DNA from: an uncultured Pedobacter sp.
GTDB taxonomy: Bacteria; Bacteroidota; Bacteroidia; Sphingobacteriales; Sphingobacteriaceae
Direction of reading: 5' to 3'
DNA length: 16,511 nt
NCBI GenBank assembly: GCA_946478755.1
Contig: CAMLDJ010000108.1
Coordinates: 1-16,511, forward strand
The notes under the pieces are model-generated. The model did no database searches, had not been told where the DNA came from, and saw only the letters and a list, made by a program, of their open reading frames with translations. Shown here one piece after another: positions 1-9,334 of the stretch (position 1 is the stretch's first letter; every line of letters starts with the position of its first letter). A program made the position numbers and the translations under genes.

Positions 1-1730
1 CCATAAAGAACAACCAGCTGGCACAGGCTTTTTTATTTTGCGGGCCAAGAGGTGTGGGTAAGACTACCTGCGCGCGTATCCTTGCAAAAACCATTAACTG
101 TACCAATCTAACGCCCGAACAGGAAGCGTGTGGCTCCTGTGAATCCTGCGTCTCTTTTCAAACGGGCCATTCATTTAATTTTCATGAACTTGACGCGGCA
201 TCAAACAACTCTGTTGATGACATCAGAAGTCTGATAGAGCAGGTACGCATACCGCCACAGGCCGGAAAATATAAGATCTACATCATTGATGAGGTGCACA
301 TGCTTTCTGCAAATGCATTCAATGCGTTCTTAAAAACGCTGGAAGAACCTCCTTCTTATGCAATTTTTATATTAGCCACTACGGAAAAACATAAAATTCT
401 GCCAACGATACTGTCGCGCTGCCAGATCTTTGATTTCAACAGGATCCAGGTAGAGGATATTTCAGGCCATTTAAATAAAATTGCACAGCGCGAAAACATT
501 GCAGTAGAAGCTGATGGGCTTCATATCATCGCTCAGAAAGCCGATGGCGGACTAAGGGATGCCCTTTCCATGTTCGATCAGATTGTAAGTTATACCAACA
601 AAAATCTAACTTATAAGTCGGTAATTGATAACCTGAACATCCTGGATTATGATTACTATTTCAAACTTACCCAGTATCTTACGACCGCCGATGTGAGTAG
701 TTCACTCGTCTTATTTGACGAAATACTGAACAACGGCTTTGATGGTAACAATTTTATTAACGGATTGGCCAGTCACCTGCGCAATCTTCTGGTGGCCAAA
801 GACCCACAAACCACTAAACTTTTAGAGGTTAGCGAAAACATCAAACAGAAGTACATCAGTCAAAGCCAGCAAACGCCCGTATCTTTTATACTTACTGCTT
901 TAAATCTAGCCAATCAGTGCGATCTTAACTACAAGAACAGCAAGAATCAACGGCTTCAGGTAGAGATGGCCTTAATCAAGATGTGCCACATTCCATCGGT
1001 ACTTCAACTCGCCAGCCAACCGCTAAGCAACGCAACTGACACAGATCAGATTAAAAAAAAAACTAATGTAAGTTCTGTTGCTGTGCCATCAGCAGCTAAC
1101 CCGCCAGCGCAAACCCCTGCTTTAAGCCCCCCGCCTGTTCTAACTGAAACGAAGATAGCAGATACAAAACCAACAATAAGCCCAGCTGCCGGTATTCCGC
1201 TCCCTAAAAAGACAGCAGCACCTTCAACCAAAATTGCGCTGAAACCCCTTTCATCTGCGGAGCAAAATAAAGCCGCAATTATGATCCCTTCCTTAAAAGG
1301 AATAGAAAATAAAGGAGAAGAAAATGGAGATGAGCCGAAGTACATCACAGGAAGTGACCGTGAACCGTTTACGCTTGAGCAGCTGATCTTTTATTGGAAC
1401 CAATATACCAACGCAGTAAAAGAAGCCAACCGAATTAATGTGTATACGCTAATGAGTACTTCGCCCCCTTTGTTAGAGGGCCAGGAAGAGATTGTCGTGC
1501 CTGTGGAGCATAAACTTCAGGAAGACCTGTTGCAGGAGGAAATGATAGAACTGCTAAATTTTTTAAGACCGAGGCTTAAGAACTTCAGTATCTATATTAA
1601 AACCCGGCAAGTGGTTAAAGAAGTGGTAAACAGGCTGTATACCAGCACAGAAAAGTACCAGTACCTGGTAGAAAAAAACCCTAAACTGGAAGAAATGCGC
1701 AGAAGGTTTAACCTAGACGTAAATCCTTAA
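1..1730 (+). CDS. dnaX: DNA polymerase III subunit gamma/tau (partial, 5' end outside window)
   Basis: Clamp-loader ATPase that loads the sliding clamp and, in its long tau form, ties the loader to the polymerase. The first complete codon in frame is at nt 3. A GTG at 54 lies inside Walker A, so it cannot be the start; about 30 N-terminal residues are missing. In visible numbering (residue 1 at nt 3) I see Walker A GPRGVGKT at 14-21, four zinc-binding cysteines at 33, 43, 46 and 49, Walker B ending IIDE with the DEVHML continuation near 94-101, a sensor-1 region LATTE near 124-128, and the arginine-finger SRC at 138-140. A helical domain follows to about residue 345. Then comes a Pro/Ala/Thr-rich linker and a C-terminal domain resembling the tau end of other Bacteroidota DnaX proteins. 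The linker begins at an A10 run (listed separately). The stop is 2 nt from the end of the convergent neighbour. Identity is near certain. Confidence 0.97.
   Translation, partial: IKNNQLAQAFLFCGPRGVGKTTCARILAKTINCTNLTPEQEACGSCESCVSFQTGHSFNFHELDAASNNSVDDIRSLIEQVRIPPQAGKYKIYIIDEVHMLSANAFNAFLKTLEEPPSYAIFILATTEKHKILPTILSRCQIFDFNRIQVEDISGHLNKIAQRENIAVEADGLHIIAQKADGGLRDALSMFDQIVSYTNKNLTYKSVIDNLNILDYDYYFKLTQYLTTADVSSSLVLFDEILNNGFDGNNFINGLASHLRNLLVAKDPQTTKLLEVSENIKQKYISQSQQTPVSFILTALNLANQCDLNYKNSKNQRLQVEMALIKMCHIPSVLQLASQPLSNATDTDQIKKKTNVSSVAVPSAANPPAQTPALSPPPVLTETKIADTKPTISPAAGIPLPKKTAAPSTKIALKPLSSAEQNKAAIMIPSLKGIENKGEENGDEPKYITGSDREPFTLEQLIFYWNQYTNAVKEANRINVYTLMSTSPPLLEGQEEIVVPVEHKLQEDLLQEEMIELLNFLRPRLKNFSIYIKTRQVVKEVVNRLYTSTEKYQYLVEKNPKLEEMRRRFNLDVNP
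1053..1066 (+). promoter_or_regulatory. Candidate slippage/frameshift site in dnaX (A10 run with flanking off-frame stops)
   Basis: Ten consecutive A residues at 1053-1062 are read in frame as ATT AAA AAA AAA ACT, which contains the heptamer A AAA AAA in the phase used for -1 ribosomal slippage. A -1 shift, or one extra A in the mRNA, gives AAC then TAA at 1064-1066. Loss of one A gives CTA ATG TAA, ending at 1071. Either slip therefore truncates DnaX within three codons, after the ATPase and helical domains (about visible residue 354). E. coli dnaX makes gamma by -1 ribosomal frameshifting, and Thermus thermophilus dnaX does so by transcriptional slippage on an A9 run. No Shine-Dalgarno-like stimulator is obvious upstream. 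A weak hairpin (TGCTG 1079-1083 with CAGCA 1090-1094) lies downstream. The long A-run favours transcriptional slippage. Use of the site is inferred. Confidence 0.6.
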
Positions 1731-1732
1731 AG

Positions 1733-2152
1733 TTATTTACCGGGTTTGTTATTAACCGGATATCCCTCTTCATCCAGGTCATCACGGTCGTCTTCAGGCG
1801 TACGTGCCAGGATTTCATCCTCGGGACTTAGCTCAACACTTTCACCATTATCGATCCGCATACCAGCCCCATCAAGCCTTTCATTCAATTCTTTTTCTGC
1901 GTTGTACTCCGACCCGATAAATGGGTTTGATTCGTCGTAAGTAGAACTGAAATCCTCACCATTAGGCGCAGAGGTATCATAAGGCAAGGGATGATCATAA
2001 TCCTTGTCTTTCCCCCTTACATCGTATTCAAAGCTGTTCTTTTCCTGATCATATGATAAGTCGCCAAAATCCCTGGTTTCGCCCAGGTCTGCAGGATGAA
2101 TCTTATCTTTTGCTTTGTTAACATCCTGGTCATCATTTTTGCCCGTTGCCAT
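1733..2152 (-). CDS. Acidic, probably disordered protein of unknown function
   Basis: A 139-residue protein with about 28% Asp+Glu (39 acidic against 16 Lys/Arg), many Asn, Pro, Gly and Tyr residues, no cysteine, no signal peptide and no membrane segment. The C-terminal third has acidic clusters (SPEDEIL, then EDDRDDLDEEG at about 119-129). Composition suggests a largely unstructured cytoplasmic protein. I do not recognise a family. It reads as a complete ORF, starts with ATG, and ends 2 nt from the dnaX stop in a convergent arrangement. It sits upstream of nothing co-directional within 1.7 kb, so it looks monocistronic. No convincing -33/-7 promoter was found in its 100-bp leader. The acidic bias over the whole length and the clean convergent fit make a real gene likelier than a chance frame; an antisense frame at 1746-1940 is rejected as its shadow. 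Confidence 0.75.
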   Translation of the reverse strand: MATGKNDDQDVNKAKDKIHPADLGETRDFGDLSYDQEKNSFEYDVRGKDKDYDHPLPYDTSAPNGEDFSSTYDESNPFIGSEYNAEKELNERLDGAGMRIDNGESVELSPEDEILARTPEDDRDDLDEEGYPVNNKPGK

Positions 2153-2253
2153 AATTGTAAGTTTATATACACATAAACGTTGAGGAAAATCAAATGTTTT
2201 GTTTTTTTAAAGAAGACAGGCTTTGCCACGGACGCAACATGCACATTAAATTA

Positions 2254-2282
2254 AAAGCCCGTTTGCGCTGCAAACGGGCTTT
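2254..2282 (-). terminator. Intrinsic terminator of icd
   Basis: A perfect inverted repeat, AAAGCCCGTTTG (2254-2265) against CAAACGGGCTTT (2271-2282), with one further C-G pair closing a 3-nt loop. Read on the minus strand it follows the icd stop by about 22 nt and runs into TTTTAATTTAA. This is a strong hairpin plus U-rich tail. It also isolates the next minus-strand gene (1733-2152) from icd transcription. Confidence 0.9.
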
Positions 2283-2304
2283 CCTATGTTAAATAAAGCT
2301 AATA

Positions 2305-4816
<2,512 letters not shown>

Positions 4817-6883
4817 ATGAAAACATTTTTTATAGCCTGTTTAACGATGCTTTGTTTTTCGGGCATTGCACAAATCAAACCAGATACTAGCAAAAAACTA
4901 AATGAGGTTGTTATCCGTCCTTATTTCTCTGCTCAACCCTTGCTCAGATCAACCGGAACGATTGGTTTAATAGATCAGAAGATTCTAGATCAGCAGCCTT
5001 CTGGATCATATGTTTCTGCAATGAATTCCACATCAGGTGTCCGAATGGAAGAGCGATCGCCCGGTAGTTATCGCCTGTCTATCCGTGGGAGCTTGTTGCG
5101 CTCACCTTTTGGCGTAAGAAACGTCAAGATCTACATGGATGAGTTTCCACTAACAGACGCCGGTGGAAACACCTATTTTAATGCATTGGACATCACCGCC
5201 GCTCAAAGCCTGCAGATTTTAAAAGGGCCGCATGGCAATATCTTCGGTGCCAATTCAGGTGGCGTCATATTGATTCAACCGCAAGGCGCGGTTCCGGATA
5301 GTACCACGCTTACCCTGAAGCTTGAAGGCGGCTCATATGGTACTTTCAGGCAAAATTTGGCCTTAAACAAGCAGTTCAAGAAGTACAGCCTAACGGTCAC
5401 ACAAGCTTACCAACATAGTGATGGTTACCGAGACCATAGTGGAATGGACCGTAAATATTTTCAAACCTTCCACAAATGGGATTATACAAAAAATGCGGTC
5501 CTAAAAGCAATGGTGTTTTATTCCGATCTCCACTACAATACGCCTGGCGGCTTAACCGCCGCACAATACGAGCAAAATCCTAAGCTGTCCCGACCTGCAG
5601 GAGGAGGCATAAAAAGTGCGATCGAACAGAATGCAGGAATCTACAGTAAAACATTATACGGCGGCATTTCACACGACTGGCGGATCAATGACCACTTTAA
5701 GCATGTAACAGCTGTCTTTTCATCCTATACGGACTTTAAGAATCCTTTTATTACCAATTACGAAAAGCGTAAAGAGTTTACACTGGGTTTAAGATCTTAC
5801 CTTGAGTATGAAAACCAACAACGTGACCTGAACTGGAAATTTGACCTGGGCGCTGAAAGCATGCAGACCACTACGAAATTCGACAATTATGCTAACGATT
5901 CAGGCATTCCGGCTGCACTTATGGTTTCTGATCAGTTAGAGGCGGCCTCTAATTTTGCATTTGCACATTTGAGCACGGATATATTCCATAAATGGCTATT
6001 TGAGCTTTCGGCAAGTGCTAATCTGTACAAATATAGTTATGAAAGCATCTTTCCGGTAGTCATTCCTAAAAAATCAAATAGTTTTGATGTACAATTAATG
6101 CCCAGAGCTGCCCTATCCTATCTTGTAAACGCGAACTTAGCTTTAAGAGCTTCCCTTAGTAAGGGTTATTCTCCGCCCACTCTCCCTGAAGTCAGGGCAT
6201 CTGATAATGTGATCAACGTTGACCTGCAACCGGAATATGGCTGGAACTATGAAACCGGCCTGAAGTATCAAACCCCAAACAACAGGTTATTTATTGACCT
6301 TACCGGATTTTACTATAACCTTAAACATGCAATCGTTAGGCGATTAGATGAAAATGACGCGGAGTACTTTGTCAATGCGGGAGGCACTAAACAGTGGGGA
6401 CTAGAGAGCACGCTTGCTTTTTGGGTCATTCCGGCTAATCGATCAAGATTCATAAGGGGGGTACAATTGCGCAATGCTTATACCCTGAGCCGGTTTAAAT
6501 TTGAGCATTACCTGGATAAAACAGCTGATTACTCTGGAAACGATCTTACTGGCGTACCTAAAACAATACTGGTGAGCAGTGCTAATGTTCAGCTGCCAAA
6601 TGAGCTCTATATTTTCCTGCAACACAACTTTACCTCACAAATCCCGCTAAACGACGCCAATACGGCATATGCGAAAAAATACCACCTCCTACAAACTAAA
6701 ATTGGCTGGAAAAATTTGCGCATTGCTCATATTCCTGTAGAAATTTTCATCGGGGCCGACAATATATTAAACGAAAAATACAGCCTCGGCAATGACCTTA
6801 ACGCGATGGGTGGCCGCTACTTTAATGCTGCAGCAACAAGAAACTTTTATGGGGGCCTGGCCCTGCAGTTGAATCAAAAATAA
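4817..6883 (+). CDS. TonB-dependent outer-membrane receptor
   Basis: Outer-membrane beta-barrel that imports a ligand too large or scarce for porins, powered by TonB-ExbBD. I place the start at ATG 4817 (688 aa); upstream TTG codons at 4808 and 4814 are in frame but less likely. Residues 1-19 form a signal peptide (MKTFFIACLTMLCFSGIAQ). A TonB-box-like LNEVVI lies at 28-33. The plug domain covers about 35-157, with SIRGS near 88-92, a VKIYMDEFP strand near 103-111 and the typical LKGPHGNIFGANSGG segment at 135-149. The rest is the barrel, ending with FYGGLALQLNQK. The N-terminus has no carboxypeptidase-regulatory extension and no SusD partner is adjacent, so this is not a SusC-type glycan transporter. 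Iron-chelate or other small-ligand uptake is the usual role of such stand-alone receptors; the substrate cannot be read from sequence. No Fur-like box was recognised. Confidence 0.95.
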   Translation: MKTFFIACLTMLCFSGIAQIKPDTSKKLNEVVIRPYFSAQPLLRSTGTIGLIDQKILDQQPSGSYVSAMNSTSGVRMEERSPGSYRLSIRGSLLRSPFGVRNVKIYMDEFPLTDAGGNTYFNALDITAAQSLQILKGPHGNIFGANSGGVILIQPQGAVPDSTTLTLKLEGGSYGTFRQNLALNKQFKKYSLTVTQAYQHSDGYRDHSGMDRKYFQTFHKWDYTKNAVLKAMVFYSDLHYNTPGGLTAAQYEQNPKLSRPAGGGIKSAIEQNAGIYSKTLYGGISHDWRINDHFKHVTAVFSSYTDFKNPFITNYEKRKEFTLGLRSYLEYENQQRDLNWKFDLGAESMQTTTKFDNYANDSGIPAALMVSDQLEAASNFAFAHLSTDIFHKWLFELSASANLYKYSYESIFPVVIPKKSNSFDVQLMPRAALSYLVNANLALRASLSKGYSPPTLPEVRASDNVINVDLQPEYGWNYETGLKYQTPNNRLFIDLTGFYYNLKHAIVRRLDENDAEYFVNAGGTKQWGLESTLAFWVIPANRSRFIRGVQLRNAYTLSRFKFEHYLDKTADYSGNDLTGVPKTILVSSANVQLPNELYIFLQHNFTSQIPLNDANTAYAKKYHLLQTKIGWKNLRIAHIPVEIFIGADNILNEKYSLGNDLNAMGGRYFNAAATRNFYGGLALQLNQK

Positions 6884-6896
6884 CCGCTGCTGATCG

Positions 6897-6931
6897 TAAA
6901 AAGCTGATGGATAGTTTAGGCTACCCATCAG
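6897..6931 (-). terminator. Intrinsic terminator of ssb
   Basis: CTGATGG (6904-6910) pairs with CCATCAG (6925-6931). The stem continues past one A-C mismatch as TAG (6912-6914) with CTA (6921-6923), around a 6-nt loop. Read on the minus strand it lies 10 nt after the ssb stop and is followed by CTTTTTACG, giving a U-run. On the plus strand it follows the receptor gene by 20 nt but has no U-tract, so any terminator function there would be weaker. Confidence 0.75.
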
Positions 6932-6941
6932 TATACTAGTA

Positions 6942-7304
6942 TTACGTTGTTGGTTCAGATAAGTTCTCTTCTTCTTTATGGGACAGTTCTACCGTGTTGA
7001 CCACGATTTCTGTAATATAGCGCTGCTCTCCTTTCTTATCGGTATAGTTTTGTGTGTTCAGCTTTCCCTCAATGCTAAAACGCATGCCTTTTTTAACTAC
7101 CTTTTCAACCAGATCTACCTTCTTATCCCAAAAGATCAGATTAAACCACTGCGTTTGGTTAACTGGTTCTCCGGAACTGCTCTTATAAAATTCATTAACG
7201 GCAATACTGACCCGCGCCATTCTTTTTTCATTTGCAAAATTGATGACAACTGGATCCGAACCTGCAAGGCCTGTTAAGCGAACACTGTTTTTTACATTCT
7301 CCAT
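6942..7304 (-). CDS. ssb: Single-stranded DNA-binding protein, short form without acidic tail tip
   Basis: OB-fold protein that binds single-stranded DNA during replication, repair or recombination. I choose ATG at 7304 (120 aa, MENVKNSVRLTGLAG), because the SSB fold begins there. An in-frame ATG at 7337 would add 11 atypical residues. Family features seen: NSVRLTGLAGSDP at the first strand, FANEKRMARVSIAVNE, the TQWFNLIFWDKKVDLVEKVVKKG core, and SIEGKLNTQNYTDKKGEQRYITEIVV. After the fold only about a dozen residues remain (SHKEEENLSEPTT). There is no long glycine/proline linker and no terminal DDDIPF-like motif, the usual docking site for SSB partners. Bacteroidota often carry such short paralogues beside a full-length SSB. 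It is monocistronic, with its own terminator. Confidence 0.92.
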   Translation of the reverse strand: MENVKNSVRLTGLAGSDPVVINFANEKRMARVSIAVNEFYKSSSGEPVNQTQWFNLIFWDKKVDLVEKVVKKGMRFSIEGKLNTQNYTDKKGEQRYITEIVVNTVELSHKEEENLSEPTT

Positions 7305-7394
7305 AAATTTGAATATTAGTTTTGATTTATTCATCAATAGCAGTTACCATAACTGCAACAAGAACAAATGTGAGCAACACTGGCACAATAAGCC

Positions 7395-7434
7395 GGTGCT
7401 ATGCGGATATACCCGTTTATATCCGTATAACACC
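7395..7434. repeat. 40-bp near-perfect palindrome in the ssb / zinc-ribbon gene spacer
   Basis: Left arm GGTGCTATGCGGATATA (7395-7411) and right arm TATATCCGTATAACACC (7418-7434) match at 15 of 17 positions around a CCCGTT centre. The two differences are both transitions. The inner 8 bp (CGGATATA/TATATCCG) are perfect. It lies 91 bp upstream of the ssb start and 134 bp upstream of the divergent zinc-ribbon gene. Neither side has a U-run, so it is unlikely to be an intrinsic terminator. It could be an operator for a dimeric regulator, an RNA hairpin in a leader, or a dispersed REP-like element. A single window cannot tell these apart. Confidence 0.7.
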
Positions 7435-7567
7435 TAAGATTACCATTCGACAATAGGTGACCAAAAGAAATTTATTTAACCAATTGTATTTGACGTTTGT
7501 ATAACTTGGTTCTAAAATAGCTAATTGAAGACTTAGCCATTTTGAATCAACCCTTAAAACAGACCGG

Positions 7568-7915
7568 ATGAAACCTTTATGTATGGATTGCGGCAATCCC
7601 TTATATGGCAGAGTTGATAAAAAATTTTGTGATGATCAATGCAGGAGTCATTACAACAATAAGATCAGAACGGGAAGCAATGACATGATCAGATCTGTCA
7701 ATCAAATCCTGAAAAGGAACCGCGATATACTGCAGAAACTCAATTGCGATGGCACAACCAGAATAAGTGGGCCAAAATTAACCGCGGCCGGATTCGATCT
7801 GCATTATCATACACACACTTATCAAACCCAAAAGGGGGATTGCTATATTTTCTGCTATGAGTATGGGTACCTGAAGTTAAGTCAGGACCAATTTCAGCTC
7901 GTTAAAAAACATTAA
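7568..7915 (+). CDS. Small zinc-ribbon protein of unknown function
   Basis: A 115-residue cytoplasmic protein opening with a treble-clef or ribbon-like zinc site: Cys5-x2-Cys8-x12-Cys21-x3-Cys25, within CGNPLYGRVDKKFC and the CRSHYNNK that follows. Small Bacteroidota proteins beginning CxxCGNPLxGRxDKKFC are familiar to me as conserved hypotheticals. Their role is not established, although nucleic-acid binding is a reasonable guess from the ribbon and the basic, Asn-rich stretch after it. A helical middle (SVNQILKRNRDILQKLN, about 43-59) and a C-terminal part with GFDLHYHTHTYQTQKGDCYIFCYEYGYLKL follow; the latter looks like beta strands and carries two more cysteines and a histidine cluster. 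The gene stands alone, divergent from ssb. The next gene begins 82 nt downstream across a possible stem-loop. Confidence 0.85.
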   Translation: MKPLCMDCGNPLYGRVDKKFCDDQCRSHYNNKIRTGSNDMIRSVNQILKRNRDILQKLNCDGTTRISGPKLTAAGFDLHYHTHTYQTQKGDCYIFCYEYGYLKLSQDQFQLVKKH

Positions 7916-7972
7916 ATAATATACGATGTACTAGTTTTTCTGGCACAGCGACATTAAGAATCGTATTATTTG
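7915..7972 (+). other. Imperfect inverted repeat between zinc-ribbon gene and thuA-like gene
   Basis: AATAAT plus ACGAT (7915-7920 and 7923-7927, two unpaired bases between) can pair with ATCGT plus ATTATT (7960-7970) across a loop of about 32 nt. This gives an A+T-rich stem of 11 bp running into TTTG. It could be a weak terminator of the zinc-ribbon gene or a regulatory structure before the ThuA-domain gene. The evidence is thin. Confidence 0.3.
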
Positions 7973-7997
7973 TTACCTTAGCCTCAAATGATGAACT

Positions 7998-8735
7998 ATG
8001 TCTAAGATCTTATCCCATTTTTTAACTGCGGCCTTTCTGGTCTTGTTTTTTGTTAACCCGGCAGCTGCAAAGAAAAAAAGAATCCTTGTTTTTTCTAAAA
8101 CTTCGGGTTTTCACCATTCTTCTATTAAGGTGGGCGTTGCCGCTATTCAAAAGTTGGGCTCCGCAAATAGATTTGAAGTAGATACCACTATAGATGCCGG
8201 AAAATTCACGGCAAAGAACCTTAAACAATATGCTGCCGTTGTCTTTCTGAACACGACAGGTGATGTATTAAATAATGAGCAGCAAACTGCCTTTGAGCAG
8301 TATATTAAAGGTGGTGGAGGATATGTTGGCGTACATGCGGCTACGGATACCGAATACGAATGGCCATGGTACGGTAAGCTTGCCGGAGCCTATTTTATAA
8401 ACCACCCCCATCAGCAGGTTGCTACGTTAAATGTGGTAAACCGCACCAGTCTTGCTACTAAACATCTGCCAGAGATCTGGAAACGGAAAGATGAATGGTA
8501 TAATTTCAAGGAGATCAGCAAAGATATCAAGGTGCTAATCACTATTGACGAAACCAGTTATGAAGGCGGCAAAAATGCGCCGCTTCATCCAATGGCATGG
8601 TACCATAATTTTGATGGCGGCCGTTCATTTTACACGGAACTGGGGCATGTTGAAGAATCCTATTCCGATCCACTTTATCTACAACATCTACTTGCCGGCA
8701 TACAGTACGCGATGGGCTTGAAGAGCATGGAGTAA
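7998..8735 (+). CDS. Exported ThuA-domain protein (class I glutamine amidotransferase-like fold)
   Basis: A 245-residue protein with a signal peptide (hydrophobic 5-23, cleavage likely after NPAAA at 20-24), so periplasmic or surface. The mature part begins KKKRILVFSKTSGFHHSSI, a typical ThuA-domain first strand. It continues with KLKQ-type helix and YAAVVFLNTTGDVLNNEQQ, then the GGGGYVGVHAATDTEYEWPWYGKLAGAYF segment, and ends HPMAWYHNFDGGRSFYTELGHVEESY. The domain is named after the trehalose-utilisation gene thuA. Bacteroidota encode many ThuA proteins, often beside sugar-modifying enzymes; the reaction here is unknown. No catalytic Cys of true amidotransferases is evident. I chose ATG 7998; ATGs at 7988 and 7991 are out of frame and would encode a 5-residue peptide whose stop overlaps this start. 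The ORF is complete and converges on the HPP gene with a 5-nt gap. Confidence 0.92.
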   Translation: MSKILSHFLTAAFLVLFFVNPAAAKKKRILVFSKTSGFHHSSIKVGVAAIQKLGSANRFEVDTTIDAGKFTAKNLKQYAAVVFLNTTGDVLNNEQQTAFEQYIKGGGGYVGVHAATDTEYEWPWYGKLAGAYFINHPHQQVATLNVVNRTSLATKHLPEIWKRKDEWYNFKEISKDIKVLITIDETSYEGGKNAPLHPMAWYHNFDGGRSFYTELGHVEESYSDPLYLQHLLAGIQYAMGLKSME

Positions 8736-8740
8736 GCACA

Positions 8741-9316
8741 TTATCTGACACGCTTTCCTCTTTTAAGAATGGGTTTTGAAGGGTATTTACGATGCCTTAA
8801 ATTGTTGAACACAAGCGCCACCGCAAACAAGATCAGTACACCGGATAAGACAGGAGATAAGACATAGAAATAGCCCAGCTCTTTTATTCTATCAGCACCA
8901 GTAACGGCAATTAATGCGGTAGCACCGCCCGGGGGATGTAAAGTTTTGGTGATCTGCATAGCTACAATAGATAGGGATACTGCCAGCGCACAGGCAAACC
9001 AGAGTTCTCCGGAAAAGAGTTTAAAAACGCTAACGCCAATAATCGCACAGATTACATGGCCACCGATCAGGTTGCGGGGCTGGGCAAGCGGACTATTAAT
9101 AAGGCCGTATACAAGAACAGATGAAGCCCCAAAGGAACCTATAAGAAATAGATTGTCACTGGCTACCAGATATCTACTGTTTAGCAACCCGATTAAACCA
9201 ATTCCAACAAACGAACCAATAAAAGTTAGTAAATGTTCCTTCGCATCAATTAATGTTTCGCGGTATAAGATGTATCGCGCTTTGCGATATTGTTTTCTAA
9301 TGATTCTTCTCGGCAT
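8741..9316 (-). CDS. HPP-family integral membrane protein
   Basis: A 191-residue inner-membrane protein with about four hydrophobic segments (roughly 31-45, 55-75, 88-120, 148-170), a basic N-terminus (MPRRIIRKQYRKAR) and a basic C-terminus (RHRKYPSKPILKRGKRVR). The family signature HPPGGATAL is present near 126-134, and QPRNLIGGH near 78-86 is also characteristic. HPP proteins in cyanobacteria and plants have been linked to nitrite transport. For bacterial members the role is mostly unproven, so I assign only the family. Short leader: the -7 element ends 19 bp before the ATG. Convergent with the ThuA gene; divergent from the DoxX gene. Confidence 0.93.
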   Translation of the reverse strand: MPRRIIRKQYRKARYILYRETLIDAKEHLLTFIGSFVGIGLIGLLNSRYLVASDNLFLIGSFGASSVLVYGLINSPLAQPRNLIGGHVICAIIGVSVFKLFSGELWFACALAVSLSIVAMQITKTLHPPGGATALIAVTGADRIKELGYFYVLSPVLSGVLILFAVALVFNNLRHRKYPSKPILKRGKRVR

Positions 9317-9334
9317 GCCCTTTTAAATTGGCCG

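Noticed and set aside
1046..1348. Minus-strand frame of about 100 codons inside dnaX
   Set aside because: Antisense to the Pro/Ala linker of dnaX; low-complexity hydrophobic translation caused by the complementary codons, and no promoter or neighbour supports it.
1672..1678. A7 run near the 3' end of dnaX as a second slippery site
   Set aside because: It matches A AAA AAA C but lies about 17 codons before the stop, where truncation or extension would change little; unlike the A10 run it is not at a domain boundary.
4817..6883. Receptor as a SusC-type glycan transporter
   Set aside because: It lacks the N-terminal carboxypeptidase-regulatory domain and the ~1000-residue length, and no SusD gene follows.
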